Part shown: positions 26,146-35,392 of the stretch, piece after piece
Numbering within the stretch: the first letter of the stretch is position 1
How the letters are laid out: each line of letters begins with the position of its first letter
DNA from: Oscillatoriales cyanobacterium
Lineage (GTDB): Bacteria > Cyanobacteriota > Cyanobacteriia > CACIAM-69d
Direction of reading: 5' to 3'
Assembly: GCA_004292515.1 (NCBI GenBank)
Contig: RDXB01000035.1
Span: 62,001-126,000, forward strand
Length of the DNA: 64,000 bases
The notes under the pieces: generated by a model
The model's database searches: none
Seen by the model: only the letters and a program-made list of their open reading frames with translations
What the model was told of the DNA's origin: nothing
Position numbers and translations under genes: made by a program

Positions 26146-26820
26146 ATGGTCGTATCGTTTGACCAATTAACAATCCCCAGCGGAAGCTACATTCTGCTAC
26201 GAGATATTGACTGGAGTGAATTTGAAAGAATTCTAGAAGGGCTTAAACATCAGCCAGGTCATCGAATCGCTTATGAAGACGGATTTTTAGAAATCATGAC
26301 CCCATTGCCCGAACATGAGCATTTCAAAGAACTATTGAGTGATGCCATCAAAGAGGTCGCAGATAGTCTTGACCTAGACTATGCCAGCTATGGGTCAACC
26401 ACTTGGCGCAGCCGCTTTAAGCAAGCTGGCATTGAACCAGACAATTGTTTTTATATTAAAAATGAGGTCATGATTCGGGGCAAACTAGAATTTGATTTAA
26501 GTGTCGATCCACCGCCGGATTTAGCCCTAGAAATCGATCTGACCAGCCCTTCACTTGATCGCTTCCCAATCTACGCACGGTTGGGAATTCCCGAAATTTG
26601 GCGCTATGCCAAAGGGGAACTGCAAGTCTATGAACTACAAGGCGATCACTATCAGGCGCGTTCAACTAGCTTGGCATTTCCTCAGTTGCCGGTCAGTGAA
26701 CTACCTACTGTGCTGGAGCGCTCTCGCTCCTCAGGACAACGAGCAATGCGGCGGGCTGTGCGGGATTGGGTGGCTCAGTGGCGATCGCCCCAGGCCACTT
26801 CCGATCCTGGAACGGTGTAG
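26146..26820 (+). CDS. Uma2-family PD-(D/E)XK protein
   Basis: This 224-residue protein has the Uma2 (DUF820) fold, a restriction-endonuclease-like family expanded in cyanobacteria. Key sites are HRIAYEDGFLEIMTPLPEHE (about 39-58), the catalytic-like PDLALEIDLTSPS, and YARLGIPEIWRY. The usual cytosine-rich defence neighbours are absent. Function in cyanobacteria is not settled; roles as transposon-derived nucleases or regulators are proposed. The final 30 residues (RAMRRAVRDWVAQW) are an extra basic helix. Confidence 0.85.
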   Translation: MVVSFDQLTIPSGSYILLRDIDWSEFERILEGLKHQPGHRIAYEDGFLEIMTPLPEHEHFKELLSDAIKEVADSLDLDYASYGSTTWRSRFKQAGIEPDNCFYIKNEVMIRGKLEFDLSVDPPPDLALEIDLTSPSLDRFPIYARLGIPEIWRYAKGELQVYELQGDHYQARSTSLAFPQLPVSELPTVLERSRSSGQRAMRRAVRDWVAQWRSPQATSDPGTV

Positions 26821-26940
26821 CCAGTAACCCTGAATGGCAGGCATGGCGGTGAATTGCGGTGAATGGGCGTGAATTGCAATTAAACTGTGGACACTTGAAA
26901 AATTCCCGTTTTCAGACAACGTTTTAGACACGATCGACCC

Positions 26941-27882
26941 ATGACCGCCCAATCTCCCGCCTTTGTGCAACCCGGCCTGGCTTCCCGCTTGGTGACGGGC
27001 TTGCTGTCGATTAAGCCCTTGGCTAACTTTGCCCGCAGCCGCGCTCGCAAAATGATGATCGAGCGGGCTGAAGGGATGGGGATTCCCTGGCGCAAAACGG
27101 CCGCCGAACTTCAGGGCCGCGACTGGTCGGCGGAGTTGGCCCAGGTCGAAAACCCGAATTTGGCCTATCCCGACTATTACTTGCGGCCGTTCCACGCCTA
27201 CGATCGCGGCAATTTGGGCTGGGAACCGGCCAGCGAAGTGGAGGTGGCGGCCTATTCGGTGCATTCCACGATTTTTGGCCCTGAGAAAAGTGCTGATGGG
27301 GACGCGCGGTTGCGGGCGGCCTATCACGAGGTGCTGAAGGCGACGATCGCTCCCGATCCCCAGGCGATCGTGGATTTGGGGTGCAGTGTCGGCATGAGCA
27401 CCTTTGCCTTGCAGCGGCTCTATCCCCAGGCCCAGCTCACGGGGGTGGACTTGTCGCCCAACTTTTTGGCGGTGGCAACCCATAACACAGAGCATTCACC
27501 GATGAATCCCGATCGCGCCCGGCCCCGGTGGGTACATGCGGCGGCTGAGGCCACGGGGCTGCCGGCCGCTAGCTACGATTTGGTATCGGCTTCGTTGATG
27601 TATCACGAGCTGCCCCAGACGGCGGCGATCGCTATTTTGCAAGAGGCTCGGCGACTGCTGAAACCCGGTGGCTACCTGGCAATTATGGACATGAACCCCA
27701 AATCGGAGGTTTACGCAAAAATGCCGCCCTATATTTTGACCCTGCTCAAGAGTACGGAGCCCTACTTGGATCAATACTTTGGTCTGGATCTGAGCGAGGC
27801 GATCGCCCAAGCCGGGTTTGAGCCGCCGACAATTACGCCCACGACGGTGCGCCACCGGGCGATCGTGGCCCGTGCCCGCTAG
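26941..27882 (+). CDS. class I SAM-dependent methyltransferase
   Basis: This 313-residue protein has a Rossmann methyltransferase domain. Motif I is IVDLGCSVGMSTF (about 143-155), the ribose-binding acidic end is LTGVDLSPNFL, motif post-I is SASLMYHELPQ, and RRLLKPGGYLAIMDMNP follows. An N-terminal region of about 140 residues has no clear domain. Short repeats of GGTGAAT(G/T)G lie just upstream (about 26850-26875). The substrate is unknown; a small molecule or quinone/lipid is plausible. Confidence 0.82.
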   Translation: MTAQSPAFVQPGLASRLVTGLLSIKPLANFARSRARKMMIERAEGMGIPWRKTAAELQGRDWSAELAQVENPNLAYPDYYLRPFHAYDRGNLGWEPASEVEVAAYSVHSTIFGPEKSADGDARLRAAYHEVLKATIAPDPQAIVDLGCSVGMSTFALQRLYPQAQLTGVDLSPNFLAVATHNTEHSPMNPDRARPRWVHAAAEATGLPAASYDLVSASLMYHELPQTAAIAILQEARRLLKPGGYLAIMDMNPKSEVYAKMPPYILTLLKSTEPYLDQYFGLDLSEAIAQAGFEPPTITPTTVRHRAIVARAR

Positions 27883-27928
27883 GGTTCGATGGTCGCGGGA
27901 ACAGGTTTCAATACAGTCAATCACCTAA

Positions 27929-28049
27929 AATCCCGATTCCACCGCGAACGCATCGTGGGGCAGCAAGGGGCTTAAGCCCCTTGTTACGTATGACAATTGG
28001 GGCAAGGAGCATCGGCCATTTCAGCCCCATTCCCAAAAATGACGACAGG
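27929..28049 (-). mobile_element. family A MITE-like element (degenerate ends)
   Basis: The core CAAGGGGCTTAAGCCCCTTG lies at 27964-27983. It is flanked by GATTCCACCG and ATCGTGGGG on the left, and by GTTACG, CAATTGGGGC and GGCCATTTCAG on the right, in the same orientation as 63150-63292. The right end reads AAAATGACGACAGGC. The TA borders are not clear. It begins about 45 bases after the methyltransferase stop. Confidence 0.65.
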
Positions 28050-28095
28050 CTGTAGCACCTTGCTCTGGGAAACAGGTTTCAATCAAATCATTGTC

Positions 28096-28124
28096 GTAGG
28101 GGCGGGTTTGAAACCCGCCCCTAC
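28096..28124. repeat. family C perfect palindrome
   Basis: GTAGGGGCGGGTTT, a central G, then AAACCCGCCCCTAC forms a perfect 14-bp-arm inverted repeat just 17 bases before the sipA start codon. It could fold in the sipA leader as a hairpin. Confidence 0.85.
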
Positions 28125-28141
28125 CATCGGGGGGGACAACG

Positions 28142-28372
28142 ATGAGCGAATCGAGTGGAGCGATCGAATTGGCGGCGGGCGATCGGGTGAAATTAATTGC
28201 CCTGCCGCCCTACGTGAAAACGGCGGAACCCCTGCCGATGTTGCGGCCGCCCTCGGTGTTGGCGATCGGGGATCAGGGCACTGTGCTGGGTGTGCGACCG
28301 GGTAACAGTTGGGCCGTGCGGTTCAAGAATGGGGCTTATCTGTTGGCAGCGCAATACCTGGAACGGGTTTGA
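28142..28372 (+). CDS. sipA: SipA-like regulatory protein (DUF3148)
   Basis: This 76-residue protein matches the SipA family: GDRVKLIALPPYVKTAEPLP, MLRPPSVLAIGDQGTVLG and WAVRFKNGAYLLAAQYLERV. In Synechococcus elongatus SipA binds the essential sensor kinase NblS (Hik33) and modulates high-light and nutrient stress signalling. It is a small beta-barrel-like protein. The start ATG 28142 follows the palindrome at 28096-28124 closely. coaD begins 30 bases downstream, so the two are probably cotranscribed. Confidence 0.88.
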   Translation: MSESSGAIELAAGDRVKLIALPPYVKTAEPLPMLRPPSVLAIGDQGTVLGVRPGNSWAVRFKNGAYLLAAQYLERV

Positions 28373-28402
28373 GTCGCTCAACATCATCAACCTTGAGGAC
28401 GC

Positions 28403-28915
28403 ATGATGGCCGTTGGGGCAATTTATCCGGGTAGCTTTGACCCGATCACCTTGGGGCATTTGGATATCATTGAGCGGGGCTGCCAACTGTTTGATCAGGT
28501 GGTGGTGGCCGTGTTGCGGAACCCCAACAAAAAGCCCCTGTTTGAGGTGGCCGAGCGGATGGAGTTGATTCGTCGATCGACCGCCCATCTGCCCAATGTC
28601 AAGGTGGATACCTTCGATGGGCTGACGGTGGAGTATGCTCGCCAGCAAGGGGCCACCGTATTATTACGGGGATTGCGGGTGTTGTCGGACTTTGAGTATG
28701 AGCTACAAATGGCCCATACCAACAAGACTCTCTCGAAGGCGATCGAGACGGTCTTTCTGGCCACGCGCAATGAGTATAGTTTTTTGAGTAGTAGCCTGGT
28801 GAAAGAGATCGCGCGCTTTGGTGGCCCGGTCGATCGCCTTGTTCCCGATCCTGTTGTTGCGGAGATTCAGCGATGTTTTCCTCAGATGCCTCTGGTTTCG
28901 CCCCCCAGCCCGTAG
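28403..28915 (+). CDS. coaD: phosphopantetheine adenylyltransferase
   Basis: This 170-residue enzyme makes dephospho-CoA from phosphopantetheine and ATP, the fourth step of CoA synthesis. The nucleotidyl-transferase HxGH motif is in [30 protein letters not shown] holds catalytic residues, and [13 protein letters not shown] is the ISSTxxR-like motif in its cyanobacterial form. ATG 28403 is preceded by TTGAGGAC; a second ATG follows at once. Its 3' end overlaps the next gene by 43 bases in a different frame. Confidence 0.96.
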   Translation: MMAVGAIYPGSFDPITLGHLDIIERGCQLFDQVVVAVLRNPNKKPLFEVAERMELIRRSTAHLPNVKVDTFDGLTVEYARQQGATVLLRGLRVLSDFEYELQMAHTNKTLSKAIETVFLATRNEYSFLSSSLVKEIARFGGPVDRLVPDPVVAEIQRCFPQMPLVSPPSP

Positions 28916-29559
28916 CGGATTCCACGGAGGCGGTGGCCGAGCCAGCAGCAAACGAGACTCAATCGACCAATGGGCGATCGGGCGGCCTGGACATTCAACG
29001 GGCGCTCGATCGGCTCGAAGAAATCGTCCTTGACAGTCCCCGGATTCCCTTTGGGCGGCGCACCTTGGTCGATGAAGAACTGCTGCTGGATCAATTGGAC
29101 GCGGTGCGGTTGAATTTACCGGCGGCCTTTCGGGAGGCCGAGGCGATCGTCCGGCAGCGCGAACAGATTTTGTTTGAAGCCCAGCAACAGGCCAAGGACA
29201 TCGTGGAAGGAGCCAAGCAACAGGCGGCCCGGGCCATTTCCGAAACGGAGCTGGTGCGCCACGCTCAGTTAGAAGCCGATTCCATCCATCGGCAGGTGGA
29301 AGAAGAATGCCAAGCCGCCCGCGATCGCCTGCTGACGGAGTTAGATCAAACCCGGCAGCAGGTGGCGGTGGAGTTGGAAGAAATGCGCCGCGCGGCGATC
29401 GCGGAGTGTGAGGCAATCCAAGACGGGGCCGATGACTATGCCGATCGGGTCTTGAGCAATATCGAGCGGCAGTTGGGCGATATGTTGCGGGTAATCCGCA
29501 ATGGTCGCCAGCAGTTGCAGCAGGAGTCCGATCGCGCCGCCAAGAGCCTCGGTAAGTAA
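28873..29559 (+). CDS. coiled-coil protein, DivIVA/ATP-synthase-B-like
   Basis: This 228-residue protein has an unstructured N-terminus of about 35 residues, then [21 protein letters not shown] (about 63-83). A long coiled coil follows ([20 protein letters not shown] through [16 protein letters not shown]), ending in [13 protein letters not shown]. The layout recalls DivIVA or F0-B subunit helices. It is conserved in cyanobacteria, often by coaD in my recollection, with no firm function; a division or cytoskeletal role is plausible. Its start overlaps coaD by 43 bases, which suggests translational coupling. Confidence 0.75.
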   Translation: MFSSDASGFAPQPVADSTEAVAEPAANETQSTNGRSGGLDIQRALDRLEEIVLDSPRIPFGRRTLVDEELLLDQLDAVRLNLPAAFREAEAIVRQREQILFEAQQQAKDIVEGAKQQAARAISETELVRHAQLEADSIHRQVEEECQAARDRLLTELDQTRQQVAVELEEMRRAAIAECEAIQDGADDYADRVLSNIERQLGDMLRVIRNGRQQLQQESDRAAKSLGK

Positions 29560-29884
29560 TACCGGGTCTGGTTATTCCATAGGCCTGGAATCCTGATGCT
29601 GCCGTTGCAAGATCTTGGGGGCAAGGGGCTTAGGGGGTGTCGTCGTTTCGCCCAAAACCCTGATTCCACCGTTAGCGGATCGTGGGGGACAAGGGGCTTA
29701 AGCCCCTTGTTACGACCATTGGGGCATGGGAAATCAACCGTTTCAGCTTGACCGTCTGTCCTGGCCGAAGCCATTCAGCCGCAATCACCCAAGCCCAAAA
29801 ATTGCGATACGATCGACGGCACTTGATCCCACGGGGATCTCGACCCGATCGCCGCTCAACTTCGCTGAATTGCGCTGAATTGCT
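29560..29884. other. intergenic region carrying a nested family A copy
   Basis: There is no gene in these 325 bases. They contain a half core GGCAAGGGGCTTA (29620-29632) interrupted by a family A element from 29633, and a short GCTGAATTGC repeat near 29865-29885 just before the next start codon. Confidence 0.55.
29633..29748 (-). mobile_element. family A MITE-like element inserted in a half core
   Basis: After TA (29631-29632) this copy begins GGGGGTGTCGTCGTTTCGCC, followed by CCCTGATTCCACCG. Next come GGATCGTGGGGGACAAGGGG, the palindrome CAAGGGGCTTAAGCCCCTTG (29690-29709), TTACGACCATTGGGGC and AAATCAACCGTTTCAG. The TA lies in a second, incomplete core (CAAGGGGCTTA, 29622-29632). The right end is lost. 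Confidence 0.7.
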
Positions 29885-30802
29885 ATGACTGCTCTGACCC
29901 CTGCACCGCTGGCCGCATCCACCATTCCCGGCCTCTCCGTCGATCCGCAAATCTGGCTTTGGCGCAACTACCGCGTGCAGTGGGTGGTGCAAGGCCAGGG
30001 CCAGCCGATTGTGTTGCTGCATGGCTTTGGGGCTTCGATCGGCCATTGGCGCAACAACATCCCCGCCCTGGCCGCGGCGGGCTATCGGGTCTATGCGATC
30101 GACCTGCTCGGGTTTGGCGGCTCCCAAAAACCGGCGATCAACTACAGCATGGAACTGTGGCAGGAGCTGGTTTTGGACTTCTGGGCGGAATGGGTGTGCG
30201 AACCGGCCGTGTGGGTGGGCAACTCGATCGGGGCGCTGTTGGCCCTGATGTTGTCGGCGGCCGCGCCCGATCGCACCGCTGCCACCGTGCTGCTGAATTG
30301 CGCGGGCGGTCTGAATCATCGCCCCGAAGAACTCAACCCCGTTTTGGGTCTGGTGATGGGCACGTTTGCCCGCGTGGTCAATACCCCCGGCATCGGTCGC
30401 TTCCTGTTCAACCAAATTCGCCAAAAGCACCGGATTCGCGGCACATTGCAACAGGTCTATGGCAACCGAGCCGCAATCACGCCGGAGCTGGTGGACTTGC
30501 TGCACAATCCCTCGGGCGACGAGGGGGCCTACGAAACCTTTGCGTCGATTTTGGCTGCACCGCCCGGCCCCAAACCCGAGAGCCTGTTGCCGAGCGTGAC
30601 CGGGCCGCTGTTGGTGTTGTGGGGCGAGGCTGATCCTTGGACACCGATTCGCGGCGCAGAAGTCTATCGCCAACTGGCCGAGACCGATCCCGACCGGGTG
30701 GCCTTTGTCCCGATCGCCCAAACGGGCCATTGCCCCCACGATGAGCGCCCGGAATTGGTGAACCCAGCGATCGCCCAGTGGCTCGATCGGGTGTTGGTCT
30801 AA
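29885..30802 (+). CDS. alpha/beta-fold hydrolase
   Basis: This 305-residue hydrolase has the oxyanion-loop motif LLHGFGAS (about 44-51). The nucleophile is Ser114 in VGNSIGALLAL. The acid is probably Asp in LVLWGEADPWTP, and the base is His in QTGHCPHDERP. The cap region (VNTPGIGRFLFNQIRQKHRI) resembles the cyanobacterial and plant group that includes pheophytinase and chlorophyll dephytylase, so a chlorophyll-phytol esterase role is possible. That is inference from overall similarity. No operon partner is adjacent. Confidence 0.82.
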   Translation: MTALTPAPLAASTIPGLSVDPQIWLWRNYRVQWVVQGQGQPIVLLHGFGASIGHWRNNIPALAAAGYRVYAIDLLGFGGSQKPAINYSMELWQELVLDFWAEWVCEPAVWVGNSIGALLALMLSAAAPDRTAATVLLNCAGGLNHRPEELNPVLGLVMGTFARVVNTPGIGRFLFNQIRQKHRIRGTLQQVYGNRAAITPELVDLLHNPSGDEGAYETFASILAAPPGPKPESLLPSVTGPLLVLWGEADPWTPIRGAEVYRQLAETDPDRVAFVPIAQTGHCPHDERPELVNPAIAQWLDRVLV

Positions 30803-30956
30803 TTGGCGACCCGTGGGCCAGTCAACCGTTGCAAAACCTTGCAAAATCGTGGGTTTGCCAGCAGTTCACCATCGGCCAGTGGCAAAATAGACGGGGTTTT
30901 CCCAGCAATTTCGCTGATTTTGGATTACCCAACGTTGCAAGCTGGACGCTGACTGC

Positions 30957-32489
30957 ATGATGGCCAACCCATCACCCCGTTCTCGATCGAACCGTCGTTC
31001 CAACGCGCTGAAGTTCGTGCGGCGCTGGCATCTGACCCTCTGGACTGAGCGCCTGCTGATTTTGATTGCTTGGGCCAACTTGCTGCTGGTGGCCTTCCAC
31101 ATTAGCTATGTCCCCCTGCGATCGTGGTATCTGCGGGGGGCGCTGTTGGTGCGCGACTGGGGAGCCGAAACGCCCTGGATTGGCAAAATCGTCGGGCCGC
31201 CGGGGGATGTGCGACTGTTCTATGACCCGATCGTGGGGATTGAGCCGGAGCGCCAAACCCTGTCCTACGTGAAGGCGGTGGATGTGCTGGTGTCGGAGCT
31301 AGAGCGGGGAGGGATTGAGTCGCCCAAAGTGCCGCCGCTGTTGGCGGATTTGCGCGATCGCAGCAATGAAATGATTGACCAAAACCCCTTTGCGGTGGCC
31401 GATCGCACGGGTAGCTTGGAAATTATTAAGAACCGGATGCGCGATCGGCTGGATTTAGAATCCTCCACCAAGGCCTTTGAAGTGTTCTGGTCGGTGGACT
31501 ATCTGCGCGATCGCACCTGGATTAAAGAACTGAAGTTTTTCGATCGGGAAATTCGCTTTCAACTCCAAAGCAACTATTTCCGCAGTATTGGTGAAGATGG
31601 GCAACCCGCCGACTATTTCGGCATCCTCGATACGCCTTTCATCATGTTGTTTGCCCTGGATTTCTTGGTGCGAACTTGGTGGATTCGGCGGCGCTATTCG
31701 GCCCTGAGTTGGCAGGCGGCGGCCTTTAGCCATTGGTGGGATCTGATTTTTCTGTTGCCCTTTGCCCGCTGGATGCGAATTATCCCGGTGGTGGTACGCA
31801 GCAACAAAGCACGTTTTCCGAATCTGGAGCCGATTCGCGCCTTGGTTAGCCGGGGTATCTTGGCGGGCATTGCATCGGAATTGACCGAAGTGGTGGTGCT
31901 GGAATTTATCTATGGGTTGCAAAACTCAGTAAAGTCGGGAGCGTTGTCCCAACAAATCTTGGATGTGGCCAGCAATCCCTATGTAGAAATCAATGATGTG
32001 AATGAGTTTCAGGCAATTCTTGATCGCCTTGTGCGGCTGAGTTTGTATCGCGTTTTGCCCGATGTGCAGCAGGATTTATCGCAATTGCTGGCCTATCAAA
32101 TGGAAGCGGTGTTGACGCGATCGCCCGCTTACCAAGCATTACGTGCGCTCCCAGGCTTCAGCAATTTGTCAAACCAATTGGCCAATCAAGTGGCGGCTAA
32201 TTTGTCGGCGATCGCCACGAATATGCCCCAAAAGGCCTACGACAAATTCAGCACGCCTGACCCCAAGGGCGAAGAACTGCTCGACAAATTAGTGGCCGAT
32301 GCATCGGCTTCATTCCGCAAAGGATTGGCAGAACCAGAAACCCAACGGGAATTGCAAGCGTTGATTTTTGATCTGCTAGAAGAACTGAAGTTGAGCTACA
32401 TCAAGCGATCGCGTGATCGGGCTGATTCTTTGCAAATCCTGCAAGATACCGAGAAGCTGCGGATCAAAGCTGGCAAACCTAAGTTTTAG
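30957..32489 (+). CDS. large membrane protein of unknown function
   Basis: This 510-residue protein has a basic N-terminus and a first membrane helix (LLILIAWANLLLVAFHISYV). A soluble segment of about 150 residues follows, then two hydrophobic segments (FGILDTPFIMLFALDFLVRTWW and HWWDLIFLLPFARWMRIIPVVV) that recall the voltage-sensor or pore region of ion channels. The last 200 residues are soluble and helical (PDVQQDLSQLLAYQMEAVL). I recognise it as conserved in cyanobacteria with no known role. After the stop, AAGTTTTAGGGAGAC is repeated three times. Confidence 0.65.
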   Translation: MMANPSPRSRSNRRSNALKFVRRWHLTLWTERLLILIAWANLLLVAFHISYVPLRSWYLRGALLVRDWGAETPWIGKIVGPPGDVRLFYDPIVGIEPERQTLSYVKAVDVLVSELERGGIESPKVPPLLADLRDRSNEMIDQNPFAVADRTGSLEIIKNRMRDRLDLESSTKAFEVFWSVDYLRDRTWIKELKFFDREIRFQLQSNYFRSIGEDGQPADYFGILDTPFIMLFALDFLVRTWWIRRRYSALSWQAAAFSHWWDLIFLLPFARWMRIIPVVVRSNKARFPNLEPIRALVSRGILAGIASELTEVVVLEFIYGLQNSVKSGALSQQILDVASNPYVEINDVNEFQAILDRLVRLSLYRVLPDVQQDLSQLLAYQMEAVLTRSPAYQALRALPGFSNLSNQLANQVAANLSAIATNMPQKAYDKFSTPDPKGEELLDKLVADASASFRKGLAEPETQRELQALIFDLLEELKLSYIKRSRDRADSLQILQDTEKLRIKAGKPKF

Positions 32490-32515
32490 GGAGACAAGTT
32501 TTAGGGAAACAAGTT

Positions 32516-35392
32516 TTAGGGAGAGCTGGGGCGATCGAAACGCGATCGCAGTTGGCGACAGTCAATCAACGGCAGCGGAGGCAGCGACCCACTAGCCACC
32601 AAAGCAACCGAGCCATCAGCTTGGTTCACCCATCCGGCGGCTTCCACAACCGGGGCAGCGGTGGCGGGTGGGCTTGCTGGTGTTGGGGACTGGGCAATCA
32701 TCGGGCGATCGAGTTCGGCAGCGCGATCAGCGTCTGGCCAGCGCAAATCATCCCAATAGGCTCCCGTGCTGCTGGTGGGCAGGTCAGGATCTTGGGGAAT
32801 GCCGCCGCGTCCCGTCACCACAAACCGGTTCCCCTCGTCCGCCGCACAGCCCAGAATGATCGCCGCCGTCGGGTCAAGGGTATCTTCGGGCAGGTCAACC
32901 AATCCCGATTCGTCGTTGAAATTTTGGGTGCTGATTTGCACTGCCCCGCTGAAGTTGGCCCCCAAACCCGAGGTGGCCGTGATGTCGCTGTCGGATGTGA
33001 GCTGCGGTCGAAAGGCTGTGCCTAAGACGGTCTCGGCTTGGATTTCTACCCGGCCGCCGCGGCCGGCTTGGGCGTTGGCAGTGATGTCGCTGTTTTGCAA
33101 GGCGGCCAGGGATGAAACATCAAACCGAATGTTGCCGCCATCACTGCGCAAGGCGTTGGTGGCGATCGAACTGCCGTCCAGCATTTGGAGGCTACGGATT
33201 CGCAAATCGATGTTGCCACCGCGGCCGGCCGCCGTGTTGGCAATGATGGCGGAATTTTCCAAGCGCAGGCGATCGCCCGTAATGTTCAAGCTGCCCGCAT
33301 CTCCAGTCAAGCTACTGCTCACGGTAATCAGTCCTCCATTGCGGATTTCCAGATCGCGCACTTGCAGGTTCAAGCTGCCACTGTCACCTGTGGCGGTAAT
33401 TTGCGACAAGTCTTCGCGCCCCGAAACCGCCAACAAACCACTGCGGAATCCGTCGGCCGATTGACCGTCAATGTCCATGCGATCGGCTCTGACGGTAATG
33501 TCGCCGCCACGCCCCAGCCCCACGGCCGAGCTAGATAAGGTGGCCCCACCGAGGATTTGCAAGATGGGTGTTTCGATCAAGACATTGCCAGCGGGATTGG
33601 CCGTGAAGGTGTCCGTTGCAACGCCACTGGAAAAAATCCCATCGCCGGAAGTGCCGATTAAATCCACTTGGCGACGGGCCCGAATGACGATGCTGCCTGG
33701 AATGCCGCCCGCTGGAAAGAGACCGATCCGAATGTTGGCCCCACTTTGGCCGCCCACGAAGGCCCCGTCGCGCACAACGAGGGTGTCGGTATCGATCACC
33801 ATGTCCCCGCCGCGTCCGTTGCCGGTGATTGTGTTGGTGAAAATACCACTGGCGACCGCTGCTCCGGGAACCGCGCCTTGCGCCTCAATTCGATCGCGCG
33901 CCCGCACCGTTAAGGCCCCACCCGGCCCATCCCCCAAGGTTACGGACAACACCAGCGTCCCGTCTTTCACCAGCAGGGAACCCGTTTCGATCGTTAGCGC
34001 GCCGCCCACCCCTGTGGAGTTGCGGGCATTACTGGTCGCAATCAAAGATCCTGACAGGTTCACGGTTTCAGCATTCAAGACAATAGATCCACCGGAGGCT
34101 GCGCCAAAGGTGGGGCTAAATAAGATGGCTCCTTGCAGGTCAATGCGGGGCGATTGGAGGGCGATCGACCCGGCCGGCCCCAAGCCAGCCGTGTTGGTAA
34201 ACGCGCCGCCTAGCCGGAATGTGGGTGGCAATTGCCCCGCGAGACTGCCGCCCACAATGAACTCGTTAATCAATTCCAGGCCAATGCCACTGAGGGCAAT
34301 TTGCTCGGAAGCCCGTAGGGTAATGTTGCCGCCCGGGCCGGGGCCAAAAGTGCTAGCTGACAGCAGCGCAGTTCCTTGGGTTGTGAGGATGCCGGTGTCG
34401 ATCGCAATATTGCCGCCCCGACCGGCTCCGCTGGTATCCGTGACGATCGCGCTGGGCTGGTCGCCGCTGGGGTTTGCGCCGACTAGGGCCATTCGATCGG
34501 CCCGCACCGTCACCCCACCTCCGTCAACATCCCCCTGGGTCAAGGCTGTGACGGTCGATCCGCCTTGGATCGATACATCACTAGCTTGCAAACCGATCGC
34601 CCCGCTGCCGGGCCCACTCACATCGATCGCCGATTGCTGACTCAGGGCGATCGACCCACTCCGCCGGGCCGTCCCCAAGGCCAGGGTGCGATCGGCCTGC
34701 CATTGCACCGTGCCGCCCGCCGCGCTGACCAACTCGATTTGGCCTTGGGGTGCGACGACGCGGCCACCCGCAAACTGCACAGATCCACCCACCAGGTTGA
34801 TCGATTGCCCGGGAGCCGCCACCAGTGTGCCGCGCACATCAATCGGGCCCGGCTGCTGACCCAGTTGCAACCCCACGGGCACGCTGGCTGACAACAAGGG
34901 GCGATCGCCCGATCGCCCGGCCCAAAACGTGGTGTTATCGGCCAAAATCAAGCCATCGGCGGTGCTGACCGTGAACGCGCCGCCCAGTTGCAGTTGGGCA
35001 TTGGGACCAAACACAATCCCATTGGGATTCAGCAAGAATAGATTGGTAGCCCCATTGGCTTTCAGGGTGCCGAGGATTTCCGATGCTTGCGTCCCCGTGA
35101 CCCGGGCGATCGCGTTTTGCACATCGGCCGAGGTGTTAAACCAAGCGGTGAACCCCTCCGGCACCGAAAAGCGCTCGAAGCTGTGAAACAAGTTGCCGCC
35201 CGATCGCGTGCCCCCATGAATTTGCAAGGTTTGCCCATTGGTCTGGACTTGGGAGGGTTGGGGCAAGGTGTTGTCCGGGGCGATCGGAGCGGTTTGGGCA
35301 ACCACCGCCCCACAGAGGCCCCACCAACCCAAACCACTTAACACCAACAGTTTTTGAATATTCACAGTCGATCGCCGCCGCTCCCAACGCAT
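32516..35392 (-). CDS. filamentous-haemagglutinin-type two-partner-secretion exoprotein (TpsA)
   Basis: This 958-residue exported protein has a signal peptide (KLLVLSGLGWWGLCGAVVAQ) and an N-terminal TPS domain, visible as HSFERFSVPEGFTAWFN and LFLLNPNGIVFGPNAQL (NPNGI motif). The rest is a predicted right-handed beta-helix of repeated G-(G/S)-(I/D)-like strands with many GRGG(N/D) turns. It ends in GNRFVVTGRGGIPQDP and a Pro-rich tail, common in cyanobacterial members. It should be exported by an outer-membrane TpsB/FhaC pore, but none is in the window. Long antisense frames in this gene are shadows of its repetitive codons. Confidence 0.9.
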   Translation of the reverse strand: MRWERRRSTVNIQKLLVLSGLGWWGLCGAVVAQTAPIAPDNTLPQPSQVQTNGQTLQIHGGTRSGGNLFHSFERFSVPEGFTAWFNTSADVQNAIARVTGTQASEILGTLKANGATNLFLLNPNGIVFGPNAQLQLGGAFTVSTADGLILADNTTFWAGRSGDRPLLSASVPVGLQLGQQPGPIDVRGTLVAAPGQSINLVGGSVQFAGGRVVAPQGQIELVSAAGGTVQWQADRTLALGTARRSGSIALSQQSAIDVSGPGSGAIGLQASDVSIQGGSTVTALTQGDVDGGGVTVRADRMALVGANPSGDQPSAIVTDTSGAGRGGNIAIDTGILTTQGTALLSASTFGPGPGGNITLRASEQIALSGIGLELINEFIVGGSLAGQLPPTFRLGGAFTNTAGLGPAGSIALQSPRIDLQGAILFSPTFGAASGGSIVLNAETVNLSGSLIATSNARNSTGVGGALTIETGSLLVKDGTLVLSVTLGDGPGGALTVRARDRIEAQGAVPGAAVASGIFTNTITGNGRGGDMVIDTDTLVVRDGAFVGGQSGANIRIGLFPAGGIPGSIVIRARRQVDLIGTSGDGIFSSGVATDTFTANPAGNVLIETPILQILGGATLSSSAVGLGRGGDITVRADRMDIDGQSADGFRSGLLAVSGREDLSQITATGDSGSLNLQVRDLEIRNGGLITVSSSLTGDAGSLNITGDRLRLENSAIIANTAAGRGGNIDLRIRSLQMLDGSSIATNALRSDGGNIRFDVSSLAALQNSDITANAQAGRGGRVEIQAETVLGTAFRPQLTSDSDITATSGLGANFSGAVQISTQNFNDESGLVDLPEDTLDPTAAIILGCAADEGNRFVVTGRGGIPQDPDLPTSSTGAYWDDLRWPDADRAAELDRPMIAQSPTPASPPATAAPVVEAAGWVNQADGSVALVASGSLPPLPLIDCRQLRSRFDRPSSP

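Noticed and set aside
29672-30844. Long minus-strand frame opposite the alpha/beta hydrolase
   Set aside because: Shadow frame: the plus strand encodes a complete hydrolase with catalytic motifs, while this peptide is rich in Gln, His and Arg without motifs.
33471-34640. Long plus-strand frame inside the exoprotein gene
   Set aside because: Antisense shadow of GC-rich repetitive coding DNA; the encoded peptide is low-complexity Pro/Ser/Val and matches no family.
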